From NCBI GenBank assembly GCA_950295325.1, contig OX485807.1, positions 32,461,666 to 32,525,665 of the forward strand: a DNA stretch of 64,000 nucleotides, read 5' to 3'. Source of the stretch: Polytrichum commune. Taxonomy: Eukaryota > Streptophyta > Polytrichopsida > Polytrichales > Polytrichaceae. The notes under the pieces were generated by a model, which searched no databases, was not told where the DNA came from, and worked only from the letters and a program-made list of their open reading frames with translations. Made by a program: the position numbers and the translations under genes. Shown here in pieces: positions 10,733-21,684 of this stretch. Each line of letters begins with the position of its first letter. Position 1 is the stretch's first letter.

Positions 10733-13700
10733 GCAAAATTGTCCAGATCTTCGACCACCAACAAGGTGTCTCCAGCCGTTTGCGACCCTTGAGTATCCAC
10801 GTAAGGCTGATCCTCATCTGTGGAGTCTTGGCTGCCCCGCATATGTACATCTTCATCGCCGATGGGGGCATTGCCTTCATTGACATCTGTCTCGGCGGCA
10901 CCCGCCATGTCACGTGCCGGTATCTCCTCCACTCCTGTAGGATGAGAGGAGGGCTCCTCTGGAGTGGCGACAACAAGGGGAGAGGGCGGGACAATCAACG
11001 CGGGGGCTGGATAAGCATGCTCGGGTATATACACCGCATGGCTACTAGACGGAGGCCGCATGAGAGTGGGGGGCATAGACATGACGGCATCGGGAGCTGT
11101 ATAGACTACAGGGGGTCTTGCCTGCAAGCTCTGCATCAGGCTCATAAATTGTTGACTTTGGGCCAAGAACTGTTGATTTTGGGCCATGAGATCGGCGTGC
11201 CTTCGAGCAGACTCCAACCTAGCTTGCTCCATCTCAGCTTGGATGGCGGCCATCTTTTTGGCGTGCTCCTCGTTAGCTTCTCGAAGCCGTTGGTCAAGCT
11301 CTTCCTTCATTCGCCTCTCCATCTTCTCGTCCAATTCGGACACTGACATCGGCTCTTTCTTCACCTTGCCAGGTTCCGTAGGCAAGGCAGAGATGGCATT
11401 GTGAATCCTAATCTCATCCTCGTCTTCATCGGAGAGCTCCAAGACCGCGCCTTCAGGGTATTCGTTGTATGGCGTCTTGTTCCTCTTTCGTCGACTCTCA
11501 CGATATAGAGAGATATCAGGCCTCAATATCAACTCCAGCACATCCCTCCCCTCCATAGGGGGTAGATCTGAATGTTGAGATCCCCCTCCAGATGAAGCGG
11601 TGCATCCGCCTTCTGCCGCAAGGTCCACATCCTTCTCGGCCATAACTCCTGGAGCACGAGATGGACCCGCAGTTGAGGGAAATCCAACTCGAGAGGTGGG
11701 AGTCCCAAAAGGTGAGAGAACAGGGGTATGAGGGACCCTTATCGGAGTGAAGTTCACGCGTGCCTCCTGCGCATCCGTGTCGTCTGTTCCCAGCAGGAAA
11801 GCACTTGGATTAATTGGGTCGCGAACAAGGCCGTGTAAAGGCTCCTGTGTGGAGGGTTGCGCTCTTGGGGAACTGGGATCTTGGTCCTCTTCAGGGTCTG
11901 TCTCCATTCCGGGCATTGCCTCTTCTCTAGAAGAAAGAGGCACAACAGGATGGGGTGTAAGGACGTCCATGATGTCCTGGATATCCATTTTGGAGGCCAT
12001 TACCCTGTGAGTATGGGCGTCATCGTAGTCGGAATCCTGCACAAAAGAATTCACCTGCAAGCCAAGCATCTGGACCATAACAAGAAAATTAGATAAGAAC
12101 AATAGTGGTGATTGCATATAAATGAGGCTAGATGTCAACACGTTATACGGACGCGCGTCTGTAAAACCACCACTCAAAAGTTGGACAATTTTACGGACGC
12201 ACGGTCGTAAAATTCACATGCACTTGATACTGGGTTTTTACGGACGCGCGTCCGTAAAATAACTATGCAAAAGATAGGTGGGTTGAAAAACAAACAAATA
12301 CTCACCAGTGCTGCATACATAAACTTCGTGCCTCCGAAGACGTTGTAAACTGTCTCACTCATGACAGTTAAAGCCTTCAAGACCCCTATATAAAAGTCCA
12401 TCCGGAGCTCGAACGCCGGATAGATTGCATGCATTGTCTCCTCAACAAGCTCCTTGGGATGTGGTGGCGGCAACGAATAGACTTTCCTGAACACCTCGTG
12501 TGGTTTAATGGGCAATCGCCCAGTTGGGGAAGACTTGCGTGTTAAGAAATAAAGCTGCACAGCTCCCACTTGCTTCACCCCCCTTGCCTCTTGAATGAAA
12601 GTGATCCCTTCTGTCTTCGCTGGGATGTAGGTGCTGTGGTACATATCGTATTCGAGGTCCATCGTTGATGTGTACAGATGGACAATGGATGTGGACCTCT
12701 CTTGCTCTACAATCCATAACCACACATGAGGCTTGAAGAGGGCAGGCGAGCGATAGCTCTTGAAGGCTTTTAAGAAGGGCTCGTAGAAGGGTGCTCCCGC
12801 AACGTCTTGCTTCCATGCTCCGGGAATTGCACGAAAATCAAAAATGGCGAAAGGGCAACCCCTGGGGTCATCTCTCACAGAGGCTCTTGAAGCATGGGTG
12901 TCCCATGCGCCGAACTTCATGCCCTTTGCGACCGTGCAGAATCTTGCAAACCCTCCAAATTTCGCGTTCTTTTTCCTATCGAGAAAGTGAACATACAACC
13001 CTGCCTCCCTCTCGTCGATGGATCCCTTCTTTTCGTTCCTTCTGGATCGTTGGGCAAGGAAGGATGATGCCCCTCTTATCAAAGCTCGCATTGAGACGCC
13101 ATTGATGTGGTATTCACCCTTCAGCTTCCTCCAATTCTCCCACACGATCTCACCATCACTATTAATGAGGTTGTGGGTGGGTAGCAATTTGCTAATCTCC
13201 CTTACAGCCATGGTCTTCTTCTTTCTGTAATCGCACCATTCCTTAATGTGGTACGTGGATGGCTTCATGTGCTTCGGCCGCTTCAGAAAGATTTTGGGAT
13301 AGGGCAGAGTTCTTCTAGGAGTTTCTAGAAGAATGTGTTCTGCTGCCCTGTACAGCTCCGAGTCCATCAATCCTTGGAGGGGACGAAAGAACTCTCGCAG
13401 GATTGGTGGTACCTTAACTTTTGAGTCGCTCTTGTAGGTGTTCTCCGTATCTGGATTGACAAGGTCGCCGTTGTTGTGGGCATCGAAAAGTCGCAACCAT
13501 ATTGACCACGTCTCTTCTGTTGCAGTGATGAGCTTGAGTTCGCCTTTTAATTCATGCACTGTTTTCATGCCGCTTGTCTTCATGTCTATACTCGAGAACT
13601 TTGTCAATATGGCATTGCTGAATGTCTGCAAGAGGCGCGAATTGCAAGAAATCAGAACATTGAATTCAGTACAAATTAAATTCAAATATTTGAAGCAGTG

Positions 13701-15047
13701 GGAGGAGAAGGGCCACATTTACGGACGCACGTCCGTAAATCTATTTGAGTAACATACCTGCCATTTTGGGTTCTTCACGACAACATTATCTCTTTCTTTT
13801 GGGGGACATTCGTGCTCCACCCACAAGGTCCTCCCAGCCACGATGTTGGCTGCCCATGAAGCCTCGAACTGCCTCACTTTATTCCCCTGGTTCATGAAGG
13901 CAGATATTGCTATGAGTTGGTTCGAGTCCTTGGAATGCACGACGAATGCCTTCCAATATCGGATTGTCTCCTTTAATGGGCTTTTCCACTCGTCGTCTTC
14001 AAGGAGAGCTTTTGCAGCCATTACACTATGTTGGCCGTCGACAATGTAGAACTCTCCATTCTTGAGAATCGGCCAATTTTTTTCGTTGACTTCAACGATA
14101 GGATCCTTTGGTGTCACACAAATGGTTTGCCTGTCAAACTTGGGGTTGTTCATGATGTTGTTCATTTGCCACCATACACCGCTTTCTTCTTTTGCTCTGG
14201 TATTCATACTTTCGGTGCCCTTGTGGCATTTGTAGACGTCTACTTCGAAAGTAAAATACCTGCCAAGGGGCCAGCATCCCTTCGTCTTCTCATCGAACTC
14301 TTGGAATATTTTTGTTGAGAGTTCGGCGTCAGGGCGTTGACCCTTTTTGAGGAGTGGAGCGACAGTCAGTGTAGAGCTGACATCCGGACCCTCTGTTAGT
14401 CCAGAGTCCATCTGCGAGTGAGAGCGTTTACTCGCCTGTCTGCTCCCTCTTGATGCACCACTCTGCGAGGGCCTTGAGGATTCCGGCACTGGTTTAGGCA
14501 CACGCTTAGGTCGTTCAGGAACGACTTGTTTTTTCTTATCTTTCCCCTTTCTGGCCTCTAGCAAGGCTCCATTTACTCTTGTTACATTGTTCAAGAGTCG
14601 TCCAAGCCGCTTACCCGTCCAAGGTGCATTGCATGCATAGTCTTGGAACTCCGTCTGGAGATTGAAGCAAGCCGCATCTGTACTAGCATTCTCACACTCA
14701 TTTTTGTTGAAGGGGTGGTAGGATTCGTGCAAAATGAAAGTGACCCGATCTTCTTTCTTCTCAAGGTCTATTACTACATAATCCCCTTGTGCCACTGCAC
14801 ACTCTACTGTCCACGATTTAAGCTTTATCCACTTCTCAGCTTCATCTATGTCCGTCTTCATTTGATATGCAAATCTAAGCACAAATATTTCTTTCTCGTC
14901 CTTTTCTACCAATACTGTCCAATTATCCACAATTTCATCTTGTGGCTTGTAATGGTCGTTGGGACTTATGTCTTTGATGGCTTCTGGTAGCGGAGGAATG
15001 AGAGCTTCTGCGAACATCTCAATTGCATGTCTCTTTTTAGATGCCAT
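10639..15047 (-). CDS. Large three-exon gene with DGQH (ParB/Srx-like) motif and coiled coil
   Basis: Exons 15047-13758 (430 codons), 13625-12306 (440) and 12069-10639 (476 plus stop) join in phase 0 with clean sites (CAG/GTATGT, CTG/GTGAGT, acceptors CTCTTGCAG and GGTCCAG). They give 1,346 residues with no break. The ATG at 15047 directly follows an acceptor-like TTTGCAG, so a 5' UTR intron is likely. Residues 165-210 are Lys/Arg/Ser-rich and NLS-like. Residues 330-346 read NGEFYIVDGQHSVMAAK, resembling the DG-x-HR motif of ParB/sulfiredoxin-fold and DGQHR (DndB) proteins, but with Ser in place of Arg. Residues 1060-1068 are basic, 1105-1110 (KVKKEP) fit a sumoylation site, and 1115-1184 form a heptad-rich coiled coil ending in a Gln-rich stretch. 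The C-terminal tail is acidic. Palindromes lie in both introns, and one lies in coding sequence near 10727. Function is not known; the ParB link is inference from a short motif. Confidence 0.8.
12146..12259. repeat. Three palindromes in intron 2 of the DGQH gene
   Basis: 12146-12168 and 12187-12214 are imperfect copies of the ACGGACGCGCGTCCGT palindrome. 12236-12259 is a perfect 24-base palindrome with TTTT/AAAA arms. They lie between donor 12305 and acceptor 12070. Confidence 0.85.
13717..13740. repeat. Palindrome in intron 1 of the DGQH gene
   Basis: This 24-base palindrome has ATTTACGG arms and only the centre pair mismatched. It starts about 17 bases inside the intron, just after the donor at 13757. 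Confidence 0.85.
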
Positions 15048-15101
15048 CTGCAAATGATAAGATAGATAAGTTAGAATTCTTGGCAAAAGATATAGATCAT
15101 A

Positions 15102-15247
15102 CTTTACGAACGCGCGTTCGTAAAGTTTTCCAAATTGTCTCAATTATATTTTTGGATCCAAATGAAAAGATACATTTCTTCCAAATACGCATAACGCGTA
15201 TATTATATACTCAAATATCTCTATAAGTTACGGACGCGCGTCCGTAA
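15102..15247. repeat. Two palindromes just upstream of the DGQH gene start
   Basis: 15102-15127 is a perfect 26-base palindrome whose core is ACGAACGCGCGTTCGT, that is, with matched changes on both arms. 15228-15247 is a perfect 20-base palindrome with the standard core. Both lie within 200 bases upstream of the ATG at 15047, so they could be regulatory sites. Confidence 0.85.
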
Positions 15248-15369
15248 ACTTCGCAAAGATAGTATGGTGGTAAATATCAATGTATTCAAGTTACGGTTAA
15301 TATTTTTTTGAGAGTCTTGTTTCACACCTACATTTTTGAGAGTCTTGTTTCTCACCTACATATATTTTT

Positions 15370-15840
15370 GAGAGTCTTGTTTCTCACCTACACAAAGATC
15401 CACAAAGTTTACGGACGCGCGTCCGTAAACTTTGAGTATTATAAAGGCTATTTTAATATGCCTAATATTACAATATTTGGCTTCGTTTGCGTAATATATT
15501 GTTTGAGAGGCTTGTCTCTCACCTACCCAAAGATCCACAAAGTTTACGGACGCGCGTCCGTAAACTTTGAGTATTATAAAGGTTATTTTAATATGCCTAA
15601 TATTACAATATTTGGCTTCGTTTGCGTAATATGCGGTTTGAGAGTCTTGTTTCTCACCTACACAAAGATCCACAAAGTTTACGGACGCGCGTCCGTAAAC
15701 TTTGAGTATTATAAAGGCTATTTTAATATGCCTAATATTACAATATTTGGCTTCGTTTGCGTAATATGTTGTTTGAGAGGCTTGTCTCTCACCTACACAA
15801 AGATCCACAAAGTTTACGGACGCGCGTCCGTAAACTTTGA
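15370..15840. repeat. 135-bp tandem repeat, each unit centred on a 32-base palindrome
   Basis: Units start at 15370, 15505, 15640 and 15775, the last truncated. Each carries a perfect 32-base palindrome at the same place (15403-15434, 15538-15569, 15673-15704, 15808-15839), spaced exactly 135 bases. The arms extend the core with CAAAGTTT and AAACTTTG. Partial units without the palindrome occupy 15308-15369. Open frames through the array, which encode a repeated VYGRASVNF on either strand, are by-products of the palindrome. Position upstream of the DGQH gene suggests an upstream control region. Confidence 0.9.
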
Positions 15841-15889
15841 GGATTATAAAGGCTATTGTAATGTTTGCGTATTCCAATGTTTTCATTAA

Positions 15890-16440
15890 TGCTCCGTGTT
15901 TTTCGGGACTTTACCTTGTCGTCCAATATGGTTTTGCCCTCCAAATAAGAATGCAATTTTACTTCACTGCAATAGCAAACACTGCACTGCAGATTGACAA
16001 CATAAGGCACTTTCAGAACACTGACATGTCCATAACTAAATGATTCTTAGAATGTAGCCATAGACAAAGTACTAAACAAATTCAGAATTCCTTGAAACTG
16101 GAATCTCACATTCTGTCATGCTAACCTTAAGCCCTAAACCACAACAACCCAAAATTGCAATCATACAAAATGCAATTGCAATGTTCTAAAAAACTTACCT
16201 TTCTAGAGTGTTTGCTCCTAAACCACAACTAGCTGCTCCTGCTGCAGCTAATACCAACTGCAAATGAACAATAAAATTGAGGTCAGAAACCTCTAGTAAT
16301 TCAATGTGCACATGCATGATTCAACATTGAGAACTACTCAAAAAAGTTGCTCATAAATCAGATTCATGCAACACAAGTGAAAGGAAACTATTGATTTGTA
16401 TGCAAAAAATATAATGAACTACATGGTGAAGCTACAACTG
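15890..16440. other. Upstream region of the DGQH gene, no gene seen
   Basis: No coding sequence was recognised. A strong donor-like motif on the - strand (AGAAAG/GTAAGT near 16198), together with the acceptor at the start codon, would fit a spliced 5' UTR of the DGQH gene reaching this far upstream. That is inference. Confidence 0.35.
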
Positions 16441-17130
16441 AAACCCTAATGAGCAACATCTGAAACACTAATTACCCTTGCAACAACTGAGATCAACAAC
16501 TGAAAACAACCTAATGAGCAGTAGCAAGCAACAATGAGCATCCTAATGATCTAATGAGCAGCAAGCAAGCAAGCAGCAAGCAAAACTTACTAATGAGCTA
16601 ATGAGCTAATAAGCAAATGAGCAGCAAACAAGGAGAACTTACTCTAGCTCTGACGCGCGTCAGCAATTGACCAATAAGAATGAGTTTTGCATTGTGAGGA
16701 AAGAGAAGCAAGACCAGCAAGGGAAGCAAGAGAAGAGAGAGAAGAAAGTGAAGATAAGGGTAAGAAGCAAGAGAAACAAGAGAAGAAAGTGAAGAGAAGC
16801 AAAAGAAGCAAAAGAAGATGAGCAGATGAGCAAGAGAAGATGAGAAGTTGAGCAAGAGAAGATGAGCAAGAGAAGAAGAGTAGATGAGCAAGAGAAGATG
16901 AGCAAGAGCAGATGAGCAAGAGAAGAAGAGTAGATGAGCAAGAGAAGATGAGCAAGAGCAGATGAGCAAGAGAAGATGAGCAAATGAGCAAGAGAAGCAA
17001 GAGCAGATGAGCAAGAGAAACAAGAGAAACAAGATAAACAAGATAAACAAGAGTTGCAAGAGAAGGAAGCAAAAGCACGAAGAGGAGGGCAAAAGGGAGC
17101 TGGTGTACTTTGAAACCCTATAACCCTAAA
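16440..17130. repeat. Purine-rich low-complexity minisatellite
   Basis: On + the sequence is a run of GAGCAAGAGAAGATGAGCAAG-like units in variable order (16800-17045), with looser GCAAGCAAGCAG and AATGAGC units before it. Long open frames on - here (Leu/Ser/Phe-rich) come from composition. A 14-base palindrome CTGACGCGCGTCAG sits at 16650-16663. About 65 bases at 17065-17130 (AAAGCACGAAGAGGAGGGC onward) are repeated at 17180-17245. Confidence 0.8.
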
Positions 17131-17179
17131 GCAAGAGAAGCAAGAGCAACAGTAGAAGGAACGGAAGGAAGAGATGATA

Positions 17180-17345
17180 GAGAAGGAAGGAAAAGCACGA
17201 AGAGCGAGGGCGAAAGGGTGCTGGAGTACTTGGAACCCTAAAACAATGGCGTGCCTCCACGTGTCCCTACCCCAAACGTCGCGCCCAATCGCCGGCCTAT
17301 ACCCTTACGTGGCATCACCCTACTGGTCTATATTTGGTATTGAAA
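17180..17345 (-). promoter_or_regulatory. Possible promoter for the DGQH gene
   Basis: On - this GC-richer stretch contains a TATATAGACC-type box near 17330, a G-box-like CACGTG near 17260 and TTTTAGGGTTCC near 17240, followed by pyrimidine-rich sequence. The order suits a plant promoter and 5' UTR driving the gene that starts at 15047. There is no direct evidence for transcription. Confidence 0.3.
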
Positions 17346-17874
17346 TAGGGGTTTAATTTATACTTAGTTTGGTGATTTTATTATCATATTATGTCATAAT
17401 AACATCTTATGTTTATGCTAAGGCAAGTTAAAAGTCACACTAAATGTCACTCTAAATATAAAATGAGCCATCTCGTTGCCTCTTCTCTTCACTTTTGATA
17501 ATGAGTGAAATATTCATACAAGCTCTAGAAAGTATTCATTATTTTAGGAAATTATATTAGGGTGTGAGGTTGAGTAAATTATTATGTCATTGTCAACAAT
17601 TAAATGACATCAATAATAATAATAATATCATTTTGGAACTCCAAACAATGAGAGAAACTAACTACAATTTCTAGTGTGGCCTCTATGGAGAGTGGGGGAG
17701 CACCTTTCATTAAAACCTAGAATCACGTGCGTTCACTGCATACTCTAAAAACCCCCTAATATATACAAGTGATTTTTTGTGAAATGAAGTAATACACATA
17801 CAATTGCAACAATAAATATACAAGCAACAATATGTATACACAAAAAAACATCCATTCATATATATTAGTCATTA

Positions 17875-18194
17875 CTCGGGGGGGCAGTGTGTTAAAAAAA
17901 TAAGGATATAGGGGGGTATTACTTTCAATTCTCTTATTTTTTTTCACATGCTATCATTATATAAATTTCTACTTTGGGTTAATAGAAAAATGGCTTGCAT
18001 TACTTATAATTCCAAATTACCAATTATTCCATACCCTATACTACTTTAAAGATGTCCAGTGCCATTTTTGATACCCTATATTACTCTTAAGTCCATTTAT
18101 AAATTTTTGCCCCCATGTTTTTAAAATACCCTATCATTTGTTTGCACGTATATTGCTACTCCAACCAATGACTGCCCCCCCCCCCCCCCCCGAG
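17875..18194. mobile_element. hAT-like MITE with 8-bp TSD
   Basis: The 320-base element begins CTCGGGGGGGCAGT and ends in the inverse, where the C tract has grown to 17 (18175-18191). It is flanked by identical 8-base repeats AGTCATTA at 17867-17874 and 18195-18202. Eight-base TSDs are the mark of hAT transposons. It has no coding capacity. The interior has repeated TACCCTATA phrases. Confidence 0.85.
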
Positions 18195-18202
18195 AGTCAT
18201 TA

Positions 18203-20440
18203 ACATAAGTATACAAATGCAATTATTGTCTCGAAGTCTACCATGGAATGATCAATAAGATCATATGTCCACTTGTTGTTAGCCCCTTTTGATACCAACA
18301 TAAACCAATCTCCACGTTTGATGGACGGTCCATCAAGTCAAATGGATCCCTATACTCCACCCAACGATTACCAAACTTCCTCCGCATCCTATAAACTCTC
18401 CCAACAAACCAAACCTTATGAAAACTTATCCAATATGAACACTTATGATATATAGTATAGTAACAATACCATACAAGTACAATTATTCTATACTTTTTAA
18501 AGGCCTTCCATATATGTACGTAACTATAAATTATAACATGTATACCATATGTATATGCAATACGGCAAGGTCCAAATCAATACCCCTCCTGTGCACTCAC
18601 GTATAACTCGTACATGTTTAGTACAGTGCACCCCCCGAGCTATGGAGGGGACTCTATATTTCGAGAATAGTAATAATATTCAATAAAAGGATGTCTTGTT
18701 GATTAACTTCAGTATAAGAATTCTTTTTCTTCTCAAAGGTGGGATTCAAATGCAATTGGGGCAATATACCAATTGGCCACAAATTCTCATGAAACTTTGC
18801 CAAGAAATACTTGTGAATCCCTCAATTATCGCAATAAGTTGTGAAACGCAATTAACAAAACCGAAACATCGAGATATGGGGAGAATTCATATGCTTGTAA
18901 TACCTTAAACAACATTACGGATTAATTCAATCCCTCCACACATAGGTCTAAGCTTGTATTAAAACAAAATGCATGGGTATGTGTTGAATGTACATCCCTC
19001 TTGTACATTAAACAACCTTTCGGATCCATCCAATCCTTCCACACATAGGCCTCAGCTTGTATTATCGCTTATAAGTAGTAGCAAACTTGTTTATATTTGG
19101 AGTTTTCTTTCGGTGGTGAGTTGTGTTTAGGACTCGATTATAGAATACCAATATACGATCTTCAAAACCTTTCATCAAAAGTATATGTTTAAAGCAAATG
19201 GTTTAAAGCCAAAGAAAGATTTAAAAAAATGAAAGGTAAGGTTACCCCTAAATTTGCTTCACATTTGAAATGTTTATGGTTTTATTTTACAAAATTTAAA
19301 GGTAGTCATATAGTTTTGAATTACTTCCACTTAAGGCTACACATGTATTGGGAGTTATTCAGTTAACCATGCGTACCGTATGTCGTTGTGTTTGTTCAGG
19401 GGTGGGCGGTTATAGGGTATAGGATATAGGGTATAGGGTATAGTGTTTAGGGTTTAGGGTTTAGGATTTAGGGTACCACGTATGAACTAATGAGAGTATC
19501 CCCCTTCTGTCACCAACTTAAAATTGCTTGCCTTTATAATATTTGGATACCCTACCCTCCCCTTCTCTCCATTATGGTTTGTTGGGCTCATAATGTTACT
19601 TAGAACAACAACTGCTATTGTTTGAGTCAATATTGTAGATAATGTACATGGGGTACTAAAAATTGTTTTTTGTCTCACGTATAGTACATTAAGAATGCTA
19701 GTATTATTTTTTTTGAAATAAATGTTGATGTATTGAAGGGGGCCCTAAAGTTAAGAGAGGAAATTGAGAATATTGATTTTAAAGCAACCCATAGTGCCTA
19801 TGACAATAGATGTGCTATTTTCATGGCATCTAGGCGCTCAAAGTTTGTGTACGTATTAGTATAATTATGTATAGGTGTGTAAAAGTGGGTAAATTAAACG
19901 GGTTGGATGGTAGGGTGGTGGCAAATGTAATTACTAGTTTAAATGCTAGATGAGAGGAGATAACATGATATTGGAGTGAATATCATTACATCGTATGCAA
20001 AACAATAAAATAGATGCTAGTTTAATTTTGAATGACACGTATTTTTATACTCCATGTACTATTGTTGTTGTTGTGGTTGATGTTTCACACGACACTATAA
20101 TTTTCTGTCTCCTAGTTCTACAATGACCTCTCAATATTAGGTACTTCAATATTATAAACCACCCCTCAACAATGTTCAATGCTCATATATTATTAGCCTA
20201 TTTTCTTTGTTGTCCACCATAAATACGTAGATGCCTTTTGCTTTGTCATTATGTGGACTCATCGTCTATGCATGTTGTCCACTATGAATACACATTCCAT
20301 TGTAAGGCTGGCACACGGAATGTAGTAATGTTAGGTTTTTATTTATAGGACGTAGATGGTGGCTAGTATCCTATGTTGGAAAACGGATCCAAGGGAAACG
20401 ATTAGTACTTAAGGGGACACCCCTCCACCAAGGGACTCTT
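18203..20440. other. AT-rich region with interstitial telomere repeat, no gene
   Basis: Mostly AT-rich sequence with no recognised gene. At 19411-19475 there is a block of GGGTATA-type repeats passing into GTTTAGGGTTTAGGG, the plant telomere repeat, with degenerate edges. It is an interstitial remnant, not a chromosome end, because unrelated sequence follows on both sides. Confidence 0.7.
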
Positions 20441-20640
20441 TTTGCATCTCAGATGTGGGTTGCGCTGCTTGGACCCTTGTAGTGTTCTGGATGTTTATTT
20501 CGTGCAGGTACAGATCCTATTGCAATGGACCTTTTATACCCTAAACACTAAATTCCAAGCCATAAACCCATTAGTGGAGCCAATTTTATGTGGATTGCAC
20601 TGTCTGGATCCTTATAGTGATTGATTTTTGTTTATGGCAA
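20441..20640. repeat. Two-copy degenerate tandem repeat
   Basis: Phrases such as ATGTGGGTTGCGCTGCTTGGACCC...TAGTG near 20453 recur as ATGTGGATTGCACTGTCTGGATCC...TAGTG near 20588. It lies directly upstream of the palindrome array on the + side. Confidence 0.55.
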
Positions 20641-20687
20641 GTATCGTTCTTGGTGAAATGGTCCTATTATGGCGCCGCAAATCACGG

Positions 20688-20903
20688 AGGTTTACGGACG
20701 TGCGTCCGTAAACCTTAAACCTCTTGCTTGGTTGGATATCTATTTCTGTGAGAATTGCACTTGAGCTATTTCATGTACATTGAGGTTTACGGACGCGCGT
20801 CCGTAAACCTTAAACCTCTTGCTTGATTGGATATGTATTTTTGTGAGAATTATACTTGAGTTATTTCATTTACATTGAGGTTTACGGACGCGCGTCCGTA
20901 AAC
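20688..20903. repeat. 95-bp tandem repeat with palindromes upstream of the DUF7869-type gene
   Basis: Palindromes at 20688-20715 (28 bases, centre pair mismatched), 20783-20810 (28 bases, perfect) and 20880-20903 (24 bases, perfect) are spaced about 95 bases. The intervening sequence (CTTGCTTGRTTGGATATSTATTT...GTGAGAATT) is also repeated. The arms here read AGGTTTAC/GTAAACCT, unlike the CAAAG arms in the other array. This mirrors the array upstream of the DGQH gene. Confidence 0.9.
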
Positions 20904-21060
20904 TTTTGCACCTTTTTGTTCCATTGTTCGGTATTGCACCTGAGCTGACATCATGACCACTTGCCATGTATAGTATACCAACGAGACTGTATTGTCATGA
21001 AAATTTTCTGACTCACGTCCAGTAACCTAAACCTATTTGTGCTAGTAATGAGGTACAGAG

Positions 21061-21545
21061 AGGTTTACGGACGCGCATCCGTAAACCTGCAAACCTTTGG
21101 TTCCATACTTTTTACTATGTGCCATGTAGAATATTACATTGAGACTGTACGGTCAATGGAGGTATAAGATCCCTAAACCCTAAGCTTACATCACCCTATG
21201 TGTCATAGTATAATATTTTGACATTCATAATACACAGTAGGAACCTGGCACCTGGACATCTTGGTTTCCTAAACCTCTGTGTGTCTTGCACAACACTGAC
21301 TTTTGACATTCGGATGTTTGCGGACGCACGTCCGTATACCTATGTTGTATAGTTTGCGAAAACATTTGCGCATGATATTGACCTCTTTGACCACGAAGAG
21401 ATTTACGGGTGCGCGCCCATAAAACTGTCATGTTTTTGTTGTCTGGACCTTTCCGCCGACTATGAACAAATAAAGACATATGTATGCGCGTGCTTGCACT
21501 GATAATGTTGTTACATGGAGATATACGTACGCGCGTTCGTATACC
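21061..21545. repeat. Degenerate palindromes close to the + gene
   Basis: 21061-21088 has one arm mismatch (GCATCC for GCGTCC). Looser copies occur near 21316 (GCGGACGCACGTCCGT), 21411 (ACGGGTGCGCGCCCAT) and 21523 (ACGTACGCGCGTTCGT). They continue the series up to about 140 bases before the coding start. Confidence 0.75.
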
Positions 21546-21684
21546 AATGTGTCTTTGTTTCCAGGCCATGAAATCCACTATTGTTGACATTGTGTTTCAT
21601 TGACAATAAGCGTTAGGACTATCCATGACATTTATTGAATGGGATATTTTGACATACTCTTCATGTGGGTCACTTGTAGTGGCC

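Noticed and set aside
15308-15889. Long open frames on both strands encoding repeated VYGRASVNF
   Set aside because: They come from the 135-base array, whose unit length is a multiple of three. The repeated peptide is the translated palindrome and reads the same on both strands.
16598-17092. Leu/Ser/Phe-rich membrane-like frames on -
   Set aside because: Three overlapping frames are open because the other strand is purine-rich low-complexity sequence. There is no domain or good start context.
15048-21684. Terminal inverted repeats joining the two palindrome arrays
   Set aside because: Apart from the palindromes the arrays share no sequence, and unit lengths differ (135 and 95), so they are not inverted ends of one element.
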